From Paraphysomonas bandaiensis (Eukaryota; Chrysophyceae), in contig CBFFRP010000164.1 in assembly GCA_965644295.1 (NCBI GenBank), forward strand, positions 62,001-126,000: a stretch of DNA of 64,000 bases, read 5' to 3'. Below the pieces are notes generated by a model. The model saw only the letters and a program-made list of their open reading frames with translations, had not been told where the DNA came from and searched no databases. Position numbers and translations under genes: made by a program. Below, one piece after another: positions 32,536 to 43,310 of the stretch. Each line of letters opens with the position of its first letter. Position 1 is the first letter of the stretch.

Positions 32536-33851
32536 CTACAGAAAGAACACTGTAATTGGTATTTGATTCTTCGGGCTATATCTCCACAAGTCGTAGAGGT
32601 CAAGGATTTTCATCTTCTGGCGTTGACTGGCACAATAATGAGTAATAAAACAATTTGCTCCAGGCCAATGAGAAAAACACCACGGTTCCACCGTGTCCGT
32701 TGGATACTGGCTCTTCGGATTCTTAGATGATCCCCATGGGAGATTCGGGAGGTCAGGGAATGACAACACCATAACATGAGCTGAGTGGCGGAGGTACAGC
32801 GCATGTAACTGAGCCTGAGAATAGAAAGATATTACATAAATAAATAAGACTAGATATATTACCTGCTCCCAGGGCCACTGTGTGCGCCACTGCTGCGGGA
32901 ATTTCGAGTTTGAATACGGCTCCTACAATACAACAAACATGTCAAGAGAACTGTACATGACAGCGCAACTAATTTCACACCCCGGCAGAGTGCCACCATT
33001 GTCGTAAAACTCCCACAGCTTTCTCTGTGTTAAACCAAAGTATAGTACCGGAGTTGAAGCAGTGTGGAAACCCTAGTTCAAGTGCCCGTTTGCATGCCCA
33101 ACCCGGCCCGTCCTGGTTAAAAGCTATAGGCTTTCGCTGAACGTTCCATCTCAAGTCCTTCTTCATGTATGATATTGCAATAGCCTGTGTATTAAGTAAT
33201 TTAAGTGAGGTTCACAAGTATTAACTATCACCAAAGAGAAATTTGTTGTCATTACGGCGTCAGAATCAAGGTAAACAAATGCTTTTACATGAGTAAACTT
33301 TTCGCTGGCAGCTATCATTGCCCTGACCTGCTAGCATATCAATATGGGGATTTGTGCATGCAGAACACTAGCCTTGCACCATGCAGGCGACAAAGACATT
33401 TCCAAGTAACGGCATTCCTTTCCGCTTGGCATTGAGAAATAAAAGTATTGATGCCCATGCAGATCGGCATATGCTTTGTTCCATATGAACGATGCAGCCC
33501 AGTAGTCTCGTATAGGTCTCGTATCATATTGCAGCAAAGCAATGTCCTAATCAAAATAACGCGCCAGTCATGACTAATAACAGACTATTACCTACCTCTG
33601 GTTTAATGTCCTCATCGGACAGTTCATGTCCCACTAGCACGCCATCACCACCAAAGCTATTTTGTATGATCTCAGTGAAAACCAGATGAAAAAATAAATA
33701 AACTCTCCAGTACTTCATATCATACTAAGTCCGGCTCAATTCTAGCCACTATGTTAAGCATCCGTTTAAGTTCATCTGGCTGCTCAGTATTGTAGGCGTC
33801 CTTCAAGTACTCTGTATATGGGTACAGAGTACACGTGTAGGGGTAGTACAC
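32536..33851 (-). CDS. Putative nucleotide-sugar glycosyltransferase (5' end unresolved)
   Basis: At least seven exons read from 33851 down to a TAG at 32536. The protein has YWAASFIWNKAYADLHGHQ, LEMSLSPAWCKVRAMIAASE, then FVYLDSDAVMTT, a DxD motif for metal-bound sugar nucleotide, then GWACKRALELGFPHCFNSG, WFNTEKAVGVLRQWW, EQAQLHALYLRHSAHVMVL and a C-terminal Trp/Cys-rich region. This is the layout of Golgi galactosyl/mannosyltransferases of the GT34-like type. The intron after SPAWCK starts with GC (GCTAGTG...TAGCAG), a GC-AG intron; reading it out is needed to keep the conserved block. No start ATG or signal anchor could be identified beyond 33851. Confidence 0.72.
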
Positions 33852-34178
33852 CTATAGCGTATACCAGTATACACAACTTGCTATAGCAAAAAAAAGCAAT
33901 CATGACTGATTGTGGACTACTGTACGTAGTACACACTACAATGCTGCCATCCCTCCAAGTGGAGTACAGCTATGTATACCGTATATTGCCGGTAGTCACC
34001 ATCATCTGTACGGCGCTCTCTTGCTGTGATATACACATACATATATATACATAGATGACACTATTAATGCCACCAGCAGCGCCAGTTATAGCAGTTCATT
34101 GGTGGGTTAGTCAATTTGCTAATTAATCTGCTTCAGTTCAGACATCAATAAAGATCTATATTGATAATTACTGTTAAA

Positions 34179-35695
34179 ATGAGCTCAAGTTTTGGAAGCA
34201 CTGCATTCACTTCACCTCAAAAAAGTTTTGGTTTAGGAGGACAAAATACCACAAGTGGATTTGGAAGTAGCGGAACAGGGTCTTCTTTTGGTAGTTTTGG
34301 TAGTGGTAATAAGCAGTCAATGGGGTTTGGATCCTCTTCTACTAACACAACCACAAATACTTTTGGATCTCCCAGTGGAATCAATACTAATGCTGGCGGA
34401 GGGACAACTGGGGGGCTATCGAGTGGTTTTAGCTCAACAGGATTCGGTTCTTCTTCCGGGATGGCTACCTCTGGGCAGCAGCAAGGATACTCGGCGTTAG
34501 GTGGGGGATTCTCTCAGGGCTTCGGAAAGGGGGCTGGACAGGCTGGGCAGTCCGGGTTTGGGTCTGGTATGTCCATGGGGGGATCCTTTGGTGGAGGGTT
34601 CTCACAAACTAGTTTTGGCGGGCAGCAGCAGCAACAACAACAGAGAGGTTCTGTGTGATGTGCAGTGAGGTATTGTTATGATTTGTGTAACAGGCGGACA
34701 AGAATGGACAGGGGCAATGAAGATCAATGAACTTCGCCTAGCCTACGCTCCAATGCCTTCTGAGGAAGAGAAGCGGTACTGTGAATTCCGTAGATGCGCG
34801 TATATTCCTAAAGGTCAGGCTTGGGGTGGGCAAGGGACTGGCCACACTCTCGGTCAATGGAGGCTCTGGCAGGTCAGTGCGTATCACATTTCGCGTCGGA
34901 CTCGTGTTACTAAATACTTACCATCTTTTTTCTAGGACGGAGATAGAGAAAATCCTGATCCCGAGAATCTAGAGCCTGTGCTGGAGGTCGGAGCAGCTGC
35001 TTTAGATAGGAGGTTTGAGGAGCAAAAAACACAGGCGAAGACACTCAAGGAATACTCTGACGGAGTCTTATCAGCCCTCACTGCTGTAGACAAAACTTCC
35101 AGGTTTGTTTCAAATAAGATGGAAGAACTCCAGGCTGAGCAGGCCAGATTATACCACAAGATGCTTGTTGTAATGCGCAAGTTGGAGCTCTTCCGCCGCC
35201 ATGGCACACCTATCAGTGCAGATGAACAGAGGTACATGACCTGCCCCGTCAACTGTTCGCTATTGTACGTATCTATATCTATGTATGTTAACTCGTCGGT
35301 CGGGCACAGATATTACGAACGCTTGGATCGAATTAAGCGCGCAATGCGGATCCCAAACGACACAATGCAGAAATTGATCACCATGCAGGTCTGTATAGCG
35401 TTCCAGCTCTTGCTGTAGTATAACATATTTGCGATATGGGTAGACGCAACTGGATCGTACTCCTGGAGAATTATATGGCAAGAACCCTACCCTTGAAGAG
35501 GAAGAGAAATTGTGCCGTGCTCTTGATAAGCAGAGGGAAGGGCTTCAGCATCTGACAACCATATTGACGTAAGCCATGCTAATGTAGTCTATGTACTCTG
35601 ATTGTTTCCACAACAGGAAAGATATACGAGATATGGGAATAATTAAAAAGAAGCTGTCAGAGATGTCGAGGGACAGGCAGTTCTCATCAAATTAA
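34179..35695 (+). CDS. NUP54: Nucleoporin Nup54 (FG-repeat, central channel)
   Basis: Six exons: 34179-34647, 34694-34872, 34936-35231, 35310-35388, 35444-35568 and 35617-35695, with introns of 46-78 nt, giving 408 residues. The first 155 residues are Gly/Ser/Gln-rich with FG and GFG repeats ending in a poly-Gln tract. The C-terminal half is coiled coil, with KLELFRRHGTPISADEQRYY corresponding to the E-x-L-R-x-x-G-x-x-x-x-x-D-E block of Nup54, and LDRIKRAMRIPNDTMQKL before the final helices. The protein is part of the Nup62-Nup58-Nup54 subcomplex that lines the nuclear pore and supplies the permeability barrier. It is shorter than the human protein, mostly in the FG region. Confidence 0.88.
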
Positions 35696-36362
35696 ACGTA
35701 GAAAATAAAAAATGTGCTATCTTAGCTTATAGTTTTTTACCCTTTTTGCAGAAACATAATTAATCTATGAGGAAAACGTATTCTGTTGAGATTTTAGAGA
35801 ATAAAATATCATATCAGAAACATGAAACAGAGTAAATTATTTGGAGTGAAGATATCATACATATTGTGTTAATTCTCTGTATTATTACTTCACTTGCCTT
35901 TCTTTCTAGAAAAAGTTATTTAATCATTATGTCACATTATATAAGTGTTTGGCATTAGGGTTGTTAGATCTTGACATTATTAGACGTTTAAATTTTACTG
36001 ATTACCAACTGATTCAACTCACATTTATAAAATTGAGATCAAATATCACTGGGTACGTGAACATGTTGATCCATAATCCTGAAGGACCATTCAACACTGC
36101 GACATTGAATTATGTTGGAGAGATTATCAGACCACTGACATTGCAACAAAATTATTAGTAGTGAATGTCTTATTATTAGCAATAGGCGTTTAGAAGTCAG
36201 AATTAATTTAGCACTACAATGCAACAACTAAGTACTAAGTAGTGCCTAACTCTGATATATCCTAATATATATATAATATATAACGTCTGATTGTTTAGCA
36301 ACAGGCATGTAAGTGTTAAAACTAAGCAGAAATCTATCCAGTACTTAAATACTAATATATAT

Positions 36363-36735
36363 CCTACTATTTGACTCTACGAAAGCTGCATACGCGTCGC
36401 CGCAAGCACCAAGGTGCGACCACCTCCGCTTTAACTCTCTATCAAACAAAGCAAACGCAGTGAGCAAGCAGAATATTGATATACCTGACATCATCATCTG
36501 ACTTCAGAATTTTTGAGTGCCTAAGGTGAACGGTCTGGATGCCTGATTCAGCAGACGTCTACACAAGTGACTCTTATATTGATGTTCCTTGTAAATTGTG
36601 AAGCACAAGCATTTCGCTATGAGTGGGCAGAGCAATATCTGCTTACTATATTTTAATATGCGACTCACGTTAGCTTCCCGGCGAAATAGCTCCGGTACTT
36701 ATCCCCCAGACTGAGCGCTTTGACTGTATAAGACT
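36363..36735 (+). repeat. Dispersed repeat family B, copy in duplication A
   Basis: Matches 40073-40510 except for an internal deletion of about 80 bp (the block with GACCTTGAGGTGGGCCC is absent). Landmarks are GTCGCCGCAAGCACCAAGG and GGCGAAATAGCTCCGGTAC. No coding capacity. Confidence 0.75.
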
Positions 36736-37816
36736 GTGTCTATAAGATAATATTATGGGTCGGTAGTAGAGATAATATAAACGTAGCGTAACAATGACTG
36801 ATAAGCGATGTTGAGTATAATTTTACAAGTCAATTATTGTTGAGTGAGTTCAAGGTTCAGTTAAATAAGTTTACCCACCTAATGATATCAAAAGTTGATA
36901 TGATGACAGTGATGATGTAGTTTGAATCTCAACACAGTGTAGCATTTGATCTATGATAGCATGCAGTGGAAGCGAGCACGTCTTAACCAATACAAACTTG
37001 ATACCGCAGCCTGAAGCACTTGTAGGACTACTAATGTATAATGTATAGCTATATGTGCTATGTGAGTATGAAGCGTAGTATTAATTTGTTGGGACAGCAA
37101 AAATAATACTTGCAATTGTAATTTATTACAACATGTATGTGTCAACTTATTTTATATGAATATCTGATTATAACAACTTATTGACAATTTATTGTTACGC
37201 AGCCCTGTCCTATTGTACATATCGCACTAAATTGAATCTTAGTTGAACTAGGCATGTCGAAATCTTGCAGCTCATTCCATTTAATACACATTGAACTACG
37301 GCTTAAATTCCGATCTAAAAAAGTGTCATCCAAGAAATAATCTATGCACTGATATACAGAGGAATCAAAAAGATGTCGCCGATATCCACGACAACATCAA
37401 GTGTATTCTTTTCTTTTACATTGTAGCGTGTATTAATTTTTGTAGGCAATCACCTTGTCACTTTCCTAAGGGAACTTTGGTGCTTAAATAATAATCAACT
37501 CACACTGTATTGATTTGATCACATCAGGCAAAAACGGACACTGACTAACACACATACACATATATCATTATAAAAAAAAGTACGCGATACATCACTTATC
37601 AGCAGTGTAGATGTAAGTGTCACAAGTGTTGAGATGTTTTAACAGTTGCAGGTTTCTGCAGTTAGTACAGCAAATTCCCGTACTTATCCTATGAGAGGGG
37701 ACAAAAAAACTAAAAAAAAGCTAGTTATGGTTATCACTTATGGTTAGCCCTAAATACAATAATACAAACTATAATAAAAGAGTTCCAAGTGAAGCACAGA
37801 ATTACTCAAGGTAGTA

Positions 37817-38925
37817 CTAACCACTACTCTTAAAGTCCTCTATGAGTAATTTAACTTCCTCATCCATTACCTGCATCAATAGACATGCTTAAGGATATAC
37901 ACGCTATCAAACACTGCGTAATTACCGGAGCCGTGGCCATAAAATATTTATCCAACGTTGGATGGAAAGTAGCGACGACCATGCGACCAACATTTATATC
38001 ATAATACTGTTCTAGTATGTACCTAAGAAGTAACAATAAAAGGGACAGTAGTTTAGGTCTTTATATTCAAACACACCTGTACATATTGAGCTGGAGGAAA
38101 TACTTTGTGCCCTCGCAGTCATCCAAGTGACTAATAGGGCTCCTGTGAATAAAGCGTAAGAACTATAATTGAAATTCGCTCAAACTAACTTTGCAGTCCG
38201 AAATGTATTAGACATTCTTTGCTCTAATCGTGCAGAGCGCTTCCAATCAATGATTGTGTATCTCCCATCCTGCATCTTCCCGACGAAGTCCACTGTACCT
38301 GCAAGCTTCAGGTCTGGGGCAGCAATCCTCCATTCTGTTCTGAAGGGAATTATATTCCAGCCAGCAACCACATTGGAGTGGAATTGCTGGAATTGTTCGA
38401 ACTCTGGTAAATTATTGGAGGGGGCCTATGCAAAATATGTCTTGAAAAACACAAACCATATCACTGCATACGTACCAGTCCATTGAAAAATCTCTCAATA
38501 TTGTAATGCAGCCAGGTGCCCCTATTTCTTGCATACAGTCCTATTGCATCCCATTTGCGCTTTATTTGTTCTGGAGTATATTCTGTCCCATCAGGCCAAG
38601 TGTACTCAGGACGAGGCCATTTTTTTCCGTTTTGCATGGTTTGAATAGCCGCATCGGGATCAAACTGACTGAACTTCGACTCAATAAGCTGTGTAACAGA
38701 TTTCTTTGCAGGACTTCCATCAATGACATACACATGATTCATTTCATCATGTAATATACGACTATCCATATAGTGGAAATTTTGAACCTCTAGAGGCAGT
38801 TTCTTGTCGGGTTCACGATATATGAAGAAGGCCTTCCCGAAATTGGCTGGTTCAGCGGGAAGCCCAGACGACAAGCTGCGCTTAGAGGTAACATAACCGT
38901 TGATTCTTAAGCTTTGTCTGATCAT
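37817..38925 (-). CDS. Mitochondrial RecB/MGME1-like PD-(D/E)XK exonuclease, copy A
   Basis: Five exons, 38925-38476, 38425-38190, 38142-38077, 38022-37926 and 37870-37817, encode 300 residues. The chosen ATG gives MIRQSLRINGYVTSKRSLSS, a mitochondrial presequence; the frame is open further upstream but that part diverges between copies. The nuclease core is LAGTVDFVG, then YTIIDWKRSARLEQR (the D...DxK catalytic residues) and a QxxxY motif in FLQLNMYRYILEQYYD, as in RecB-family exonucleases such as MGME1, which trims mitochondrial DNA ends. All residues are present, so the enzyme should be active. Its duplicate lies about 4 kb away. Confidence 0.82.
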
Positions 38926-39221
38926 CTTTTCTATGCTATTGGATAGTAATAGTGCATGCAATGAACTTGTGTGAACCACCATATACACACCACATGCAGG
39001 CTACTGCTCCATGCTGCTCAGTTCTGCATAACGATGTTGTGTGGAGAGAATTTCGAAAAAAAGTATTTTTACCAAATTCATGTAAAAATATACAGAAAAC
39101 CACAATCACTGCTGTAGAAACTCCATATTTTGTGCAAAAACTTTATCTGAATACAGCAGTGCATGTACAGAGATACAGTCTCGATATGGCAATGTCCGTT
39201 ATGGGAAATGAAATAGGCTTG

Positions 39222-39286
39222 GTACAGTGGCTGGCGCCCCACAAGGTGCGCCCATTTCAGGTCCTTGTAGGGGCCAGCCACTGTAC
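39222..39286. repeat. Imperfect 24-bp hairpin between the duplicated segments
   Basis: GTACAGTGGCTGGCGCCCC at 39222 pairs with the inverse GGGGCCAGCCACTGTAC ending at 39286, with one extra base in the left arm. Another small inverted pair around TGTGTAATTAGAACACA and CTGTGTAATTCTAATTACAC lies just downstream (39340-39430). Nothing else is supported in 39150-39907. Confidence 0.65.
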
Positions 39287-40072
39287 GGGGGTTTTATATA
39301 AAAAAAACAACGAAATGTGTTGGAAACCCCTGTTTTTATGGGATTGTGTAATTAGAACACAGCAGGAAAACATGATTTCAAGATTTTTCGAAACAAACAA
39401 TCAGATCTGTGTAATTCTAATTACACAGGAGTAAACAGATTTTTAACATATACTTACAGCATATCTTAAGACACATATACGAATAAGTAGAATAACCTGC
39501 AGTAGAAGCGATAGTAAATCCTAGACAAATGGACCCAGCTGCATTACACCTCATAATGCAAGGACAAAACGAAAGGAATGTATTGGAAGAATGTCCACAC
39601 TATCCAGAATACTCAACAATCTTATAGCTATACGACTTGGTTGGCGCAATCGAAACAGATGATGATGTCCTGATGCATACTGGACAAGCGCATGCATTAA
39701 AGATATTTTAAACCCTGGGGAAAAGAGTATTGTGACAATGTCTGTCCAGACAAATCTGCTTTGGTGACATGAGTGTGACTCTCGGCCATGAACTATACCT
39801 GTTAAGGTTGCTCTTTCATGTAAATTTCTACTTTTGTATTTTGGGTGACTTTTGTAGATATACATATGGAGGATATCAGGCAGCAGTTTGCTTAATTAAT
39901 TATTAGTAGTTTAGAAGTCAGAATTAATTTAGCATTACAATGCAACAACTAAGTAGTGCCTAACTCTGATATATCCTAATATATATATAATATATAACGT
40001 CTGATTGTTTAGCAACAGGCATGTAAGTGCTAAAACTAAGCAGAAATCTATCCAGTACTTAAATATTAATAT

Positions 40073-40510
40073 CCTACTATTTGACTCTACGAAAGCTGCA
40101 TACACGTCGCCGCAAGCACCAAGGTGCGACCACCTCCGCTTTAACTCTATCACTCAAAGCAAACGCAGTGAGCAAGCAAAATGTTGATATACCTGACATC
40201 ATCATCTGACTTCAGAATTTTTGAGTGCCTAAGGTGAAAGCCTGAATGTCTGGCTTCAACAGGTAGCAAACTATCCCAGATGACCTTGAGGTGGGCCCAA
40301 TCCCGGATGCCTGTTTATTCGTCAAGGCCCGATGACGTCTACACAAGTGACTCTTATATTAATGTTCCTTGTAAATTGTGAAGCACAAGCATTTGGCTAT
40401 GAGTGGGCAGAGCAATATCTGCTTACTATATTTTAATATGCGGCTCACGTTAGCTTCCCGGCGAAATAGCTCCGGTACTTATGTACTTATCCCCCAGACT
40501 GAGCGCTTTG
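40073..40510 (+). repeat. Dispersed repeat family B, longest copy
   Basis: Landmarks in order: GTCGCCGCAAGCACCAAGG, GACCTTGAGGTGGGCCC, CAATCCCGGATGCCTG, GACGTCTACACAAGTGAC and GCTCACGTTAGCTTCCCGG. It lacks open reading frames of note. Ends are not sharply defined. Confidence 0.75.
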
Positions 40511-41377
40511 ACTGTATAAGACCGTGTCTATAAGATAATATTATGGATCGGTAGTAGAGATAATATAAACGTAGCGAATAACAATGACTGATAAGCGATG
40601 TTGAGTATAATTTTACAAGTCAATTGTTGTTGAGTGAGTTCAAGGTTCAGTTAATTAAGTTTACCCACCTAATGATATCAAAAGTTGATATGATGACAGT
40701 GATGATGTCGTTTCGGATCTCAACACAGTGTAGCGTTTGATCTATGATAGCAGGCAGTGGAAGCGAGCATGTCTTAACCAATGCAAACTTGATACCGCAG
40801 CCTGAAGCACTTGTAGGACTACTAATGTATAATGTATAGCTATGTGCTATGGGAGTATGAAGTGTAGTATTAATTTGTTGGGACAGCAAAAATAATACTT
40901 GCAATTGTAATTGACTAACATATATGTCAACTTATTGACAATTTATTGTTACGCAGCCCTGTCCTATTGCACATATCGCACTAAATTGAATCTTAGTTGA
41001 ACTAGGCATGTCGAAATCTTGCAGCTCATTCCATTTAATACACATTGAACTACGGCTTAAATTCCGATCTCAAAAAGTGTCATCCGAGAAATAATCTATG
41101 CACTGATGTACAGAGGATTAAAGAAGATATCCACGACAACATCAAGTTTATTCTTTTTTTTTTACATTGTAGCGTCTATTACTTTTTGTATGCAATCACC
41201 TTGCCACTTTCCTAAGGGAACTTTGGTGCTTAAATAATAATCAAGTCACACTTACTAATACACATACACATATATTATAAAAAGTACGCGATACAACACA
41301 TATATAGTGTAATAATACAATAATACAAACTCTAATAAAAGAGTTCCAAGTGAAGCACGGAATTACTCAAGGTAGTA

Positions 41378-42969
41378 CTAACCACTACTCTTAAAGTCCT
41401 CTATGAGTAATTTAACTTCCTCATCCATTACCTGCATCAATAGACATGCTTAAGGATATACACGCCATCAAACACTGCGTAATTACCGGAGCCGTGGCCA
41501 TAAAATATTTATCCAACGCTGGATGGAAAGTAGCGACGACCATGCAACCAACATTTATACCGTAATACTGTTCTAGTATGTACCTAAGAAGTAACAATAA
41601 AAGGGACAGTAGTTTAGGTCTTTATATTCAAACACACCTGTACATATTGAGCTGGAGGAAATACTTTGTGCCCTCGCAGTCATCCAAGTGACTAATAGGG
41701 CTCCTGTGAATAAAGCGTAAGAACTATAATTGAAATTCGCTCAAACTAACTTTGCAGTCCGAATTGTATTAGACATTCGTTGCTCTAATCGTGCAGAGCG
41801 CTTCCAATCAATGATTGCGTATCTCCCATCCTGCATCCTCCCGACGAAGTCCACTGTACCTGCAAGCTTCAGGTCTGGGGCAGCAATCCTCCATTCTGTT
41901 CTGAAGGGAATTATATTCCAGCCAGCAACCACATTGGAGTGGAATTGCTGGAATTGTTCGAACTCTGGTAAATTATTGGAGGGGGCCTATGCAAAATATG
42001 TCTTGAAAAACACAAACCATATCACTGCATACGTACCAGTCCATTGAAAAATCTCTCAATATTGTAATGCAACCAGGTGCCCTTATTTCTTGCTTGCAGT
42101 CTTTTTGCATCCCATTTGCGCTTTATTTGTTCTGGAGTATATTCTGTCCCATCAGGCCAAGTGTACTCAGGACGAGGCCATTTTTTTCCGTTTTGCATGG
42201 TTTGAATAGCTGTATCGGGATCAAACTGACTGAACTTCGACTCAATAAGCTGTGTAACAGATTTCTTTGCAGGACTTCCATCAATGACATATACATGATT
42301 CATTTTATCATGTAATATCCTCCCGACGAAGTCCACTGTCCCTGCAAGCTTCAGGTCTGGGGCAGCAATCCTCCATTCTGTTCTGAAGGGAATTATATTC
42401 CAGCCAGCAACCACATTGGAGTGGAATTGCTGGAATTGTTCGAACTCTGGTATATTATTGGAGGGGGCCTATGCAAAATATGTCTTGAAAAACACAAACC
42501 ATAATCACTGCATACGTACTTGTCCATTGCAAAATCTCTCAATATTGTAATGCAACCAGGTGCCCTTATTTCTTGCATGCAGTCTTTTTGCATCCTTTTT
42601 GCGCTTTATTTGTTCTGGAGTATATTCTGTCCCATCAGGCCAAGTGTACTCAGGACGAGGCCATTTTTTTCCGTTTCGCATGGTTTGAATAGCCGCATCG
42701 GGATCAAACTGACTGAACTTCGACTCAATAAGCTGTGTAACAGATTTCTTTGCAGGACTTCCATCAATGACATACACATGAGTCATTTCATCATGTAATA
42801 TACGACTATCCATATAGTGGAAATTTTGAACCTCTAGAGGCAGTTTCTTGTCGGGTTCACGATATATGAAGAAGGCCTTCCCGAAATTGGCTGGTTCAGC
42901 GGGAAGCCCAGACGACAAGCTGCGCTTAGAGGTAACATAACCGTTGATTCTTAAGCTTTGTCGGAACAT
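41378..42969 (-). CDS. RecB/MGME1-like exonuclease, copy B, with in-frame internal exon fusion
   Basis: Six exons: 42969-42520, 42468-42037, 41986-41751, 41703-41638, 41583-41487 and 41431-41378, total 444 residues. Exon 2 is a fusion: it starts as the normal second exon (APSNN...LAGTVDFVGR) and switches at about 42319 into the second half of exon 1 (ILHDKMNHVYVIDGSPAKK). It is 432 nt, a multiple of three, with proper splice sites, so the reading frame survives. A normal second exon with the catalytic IIDWK follows. The product would have a duplicated middle and a broken first nuclease half ahead of a full core. It may be functional, altered, or a neutral recent copy. Confidence 0.72.
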
Positions 42970-43310
42970 CTTTTCTATGCTATTGGATAGTAATAGTGCA
43001 TGTAATGAACTGTTCATTGACGTATCATTCACACCACCTGCTGCTAACTGCTAATAAAACATAACGATGTAGTGTAGAAAATCATGTAAAAAATATACAG
43101 AAATCCACAATTACTGCTGTAGAAACTCCATATTTTTGTGCAAAACTATGTAGAGGAACGTAATACAGTGTGTGTATGTATGTATTAGTGATATAGTATA
43201 CGTAGTATATATATGGATATGTGGGCCATATCAGGCAGCAGTTTGCTTAATGAACTCTGAGGCATCGAGCAACTGGCAGTCTCAGTCATACAATTCAGTA
43301 GATATATATA

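Larger units (their letters stand above)
36180..39150. repeat. Direct segmental duplication, copy A
   Basis: About 3 kb, nearly identical to 39908-43150 in the same orientation, including a family-B repeat, a GCAGCCCTG-ended MITE remnant and a complete nuclease gene. Copy A has extra bases at several points, such as 37.65-37.74 kb, absent from copy B. Before it, 35696-36180 has no supported gene. Confidence 0.88.
39908..43150. repeat. Direct segmental duplication, copy B
   Basis: Counterpart of 36180-39150. It keeps the full family-B repeat and contains an additional internal duplication of about 0.5 kb within the nuclease gene (42.0-42.5 against 42.5-43.0 kb). Confidence 0.88.

Noticed and set aside
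35949-36158. Plus-strand frame of about 69 codons downstream of Nup54
   Set aside because: No homology or splice context; likely chance in AT-rich DNA.
38952-39434. 160-codon frame upstream of the nuclease copy A
   Set aside because: It spans a hairpin and is not preserved in the duplicated copy.
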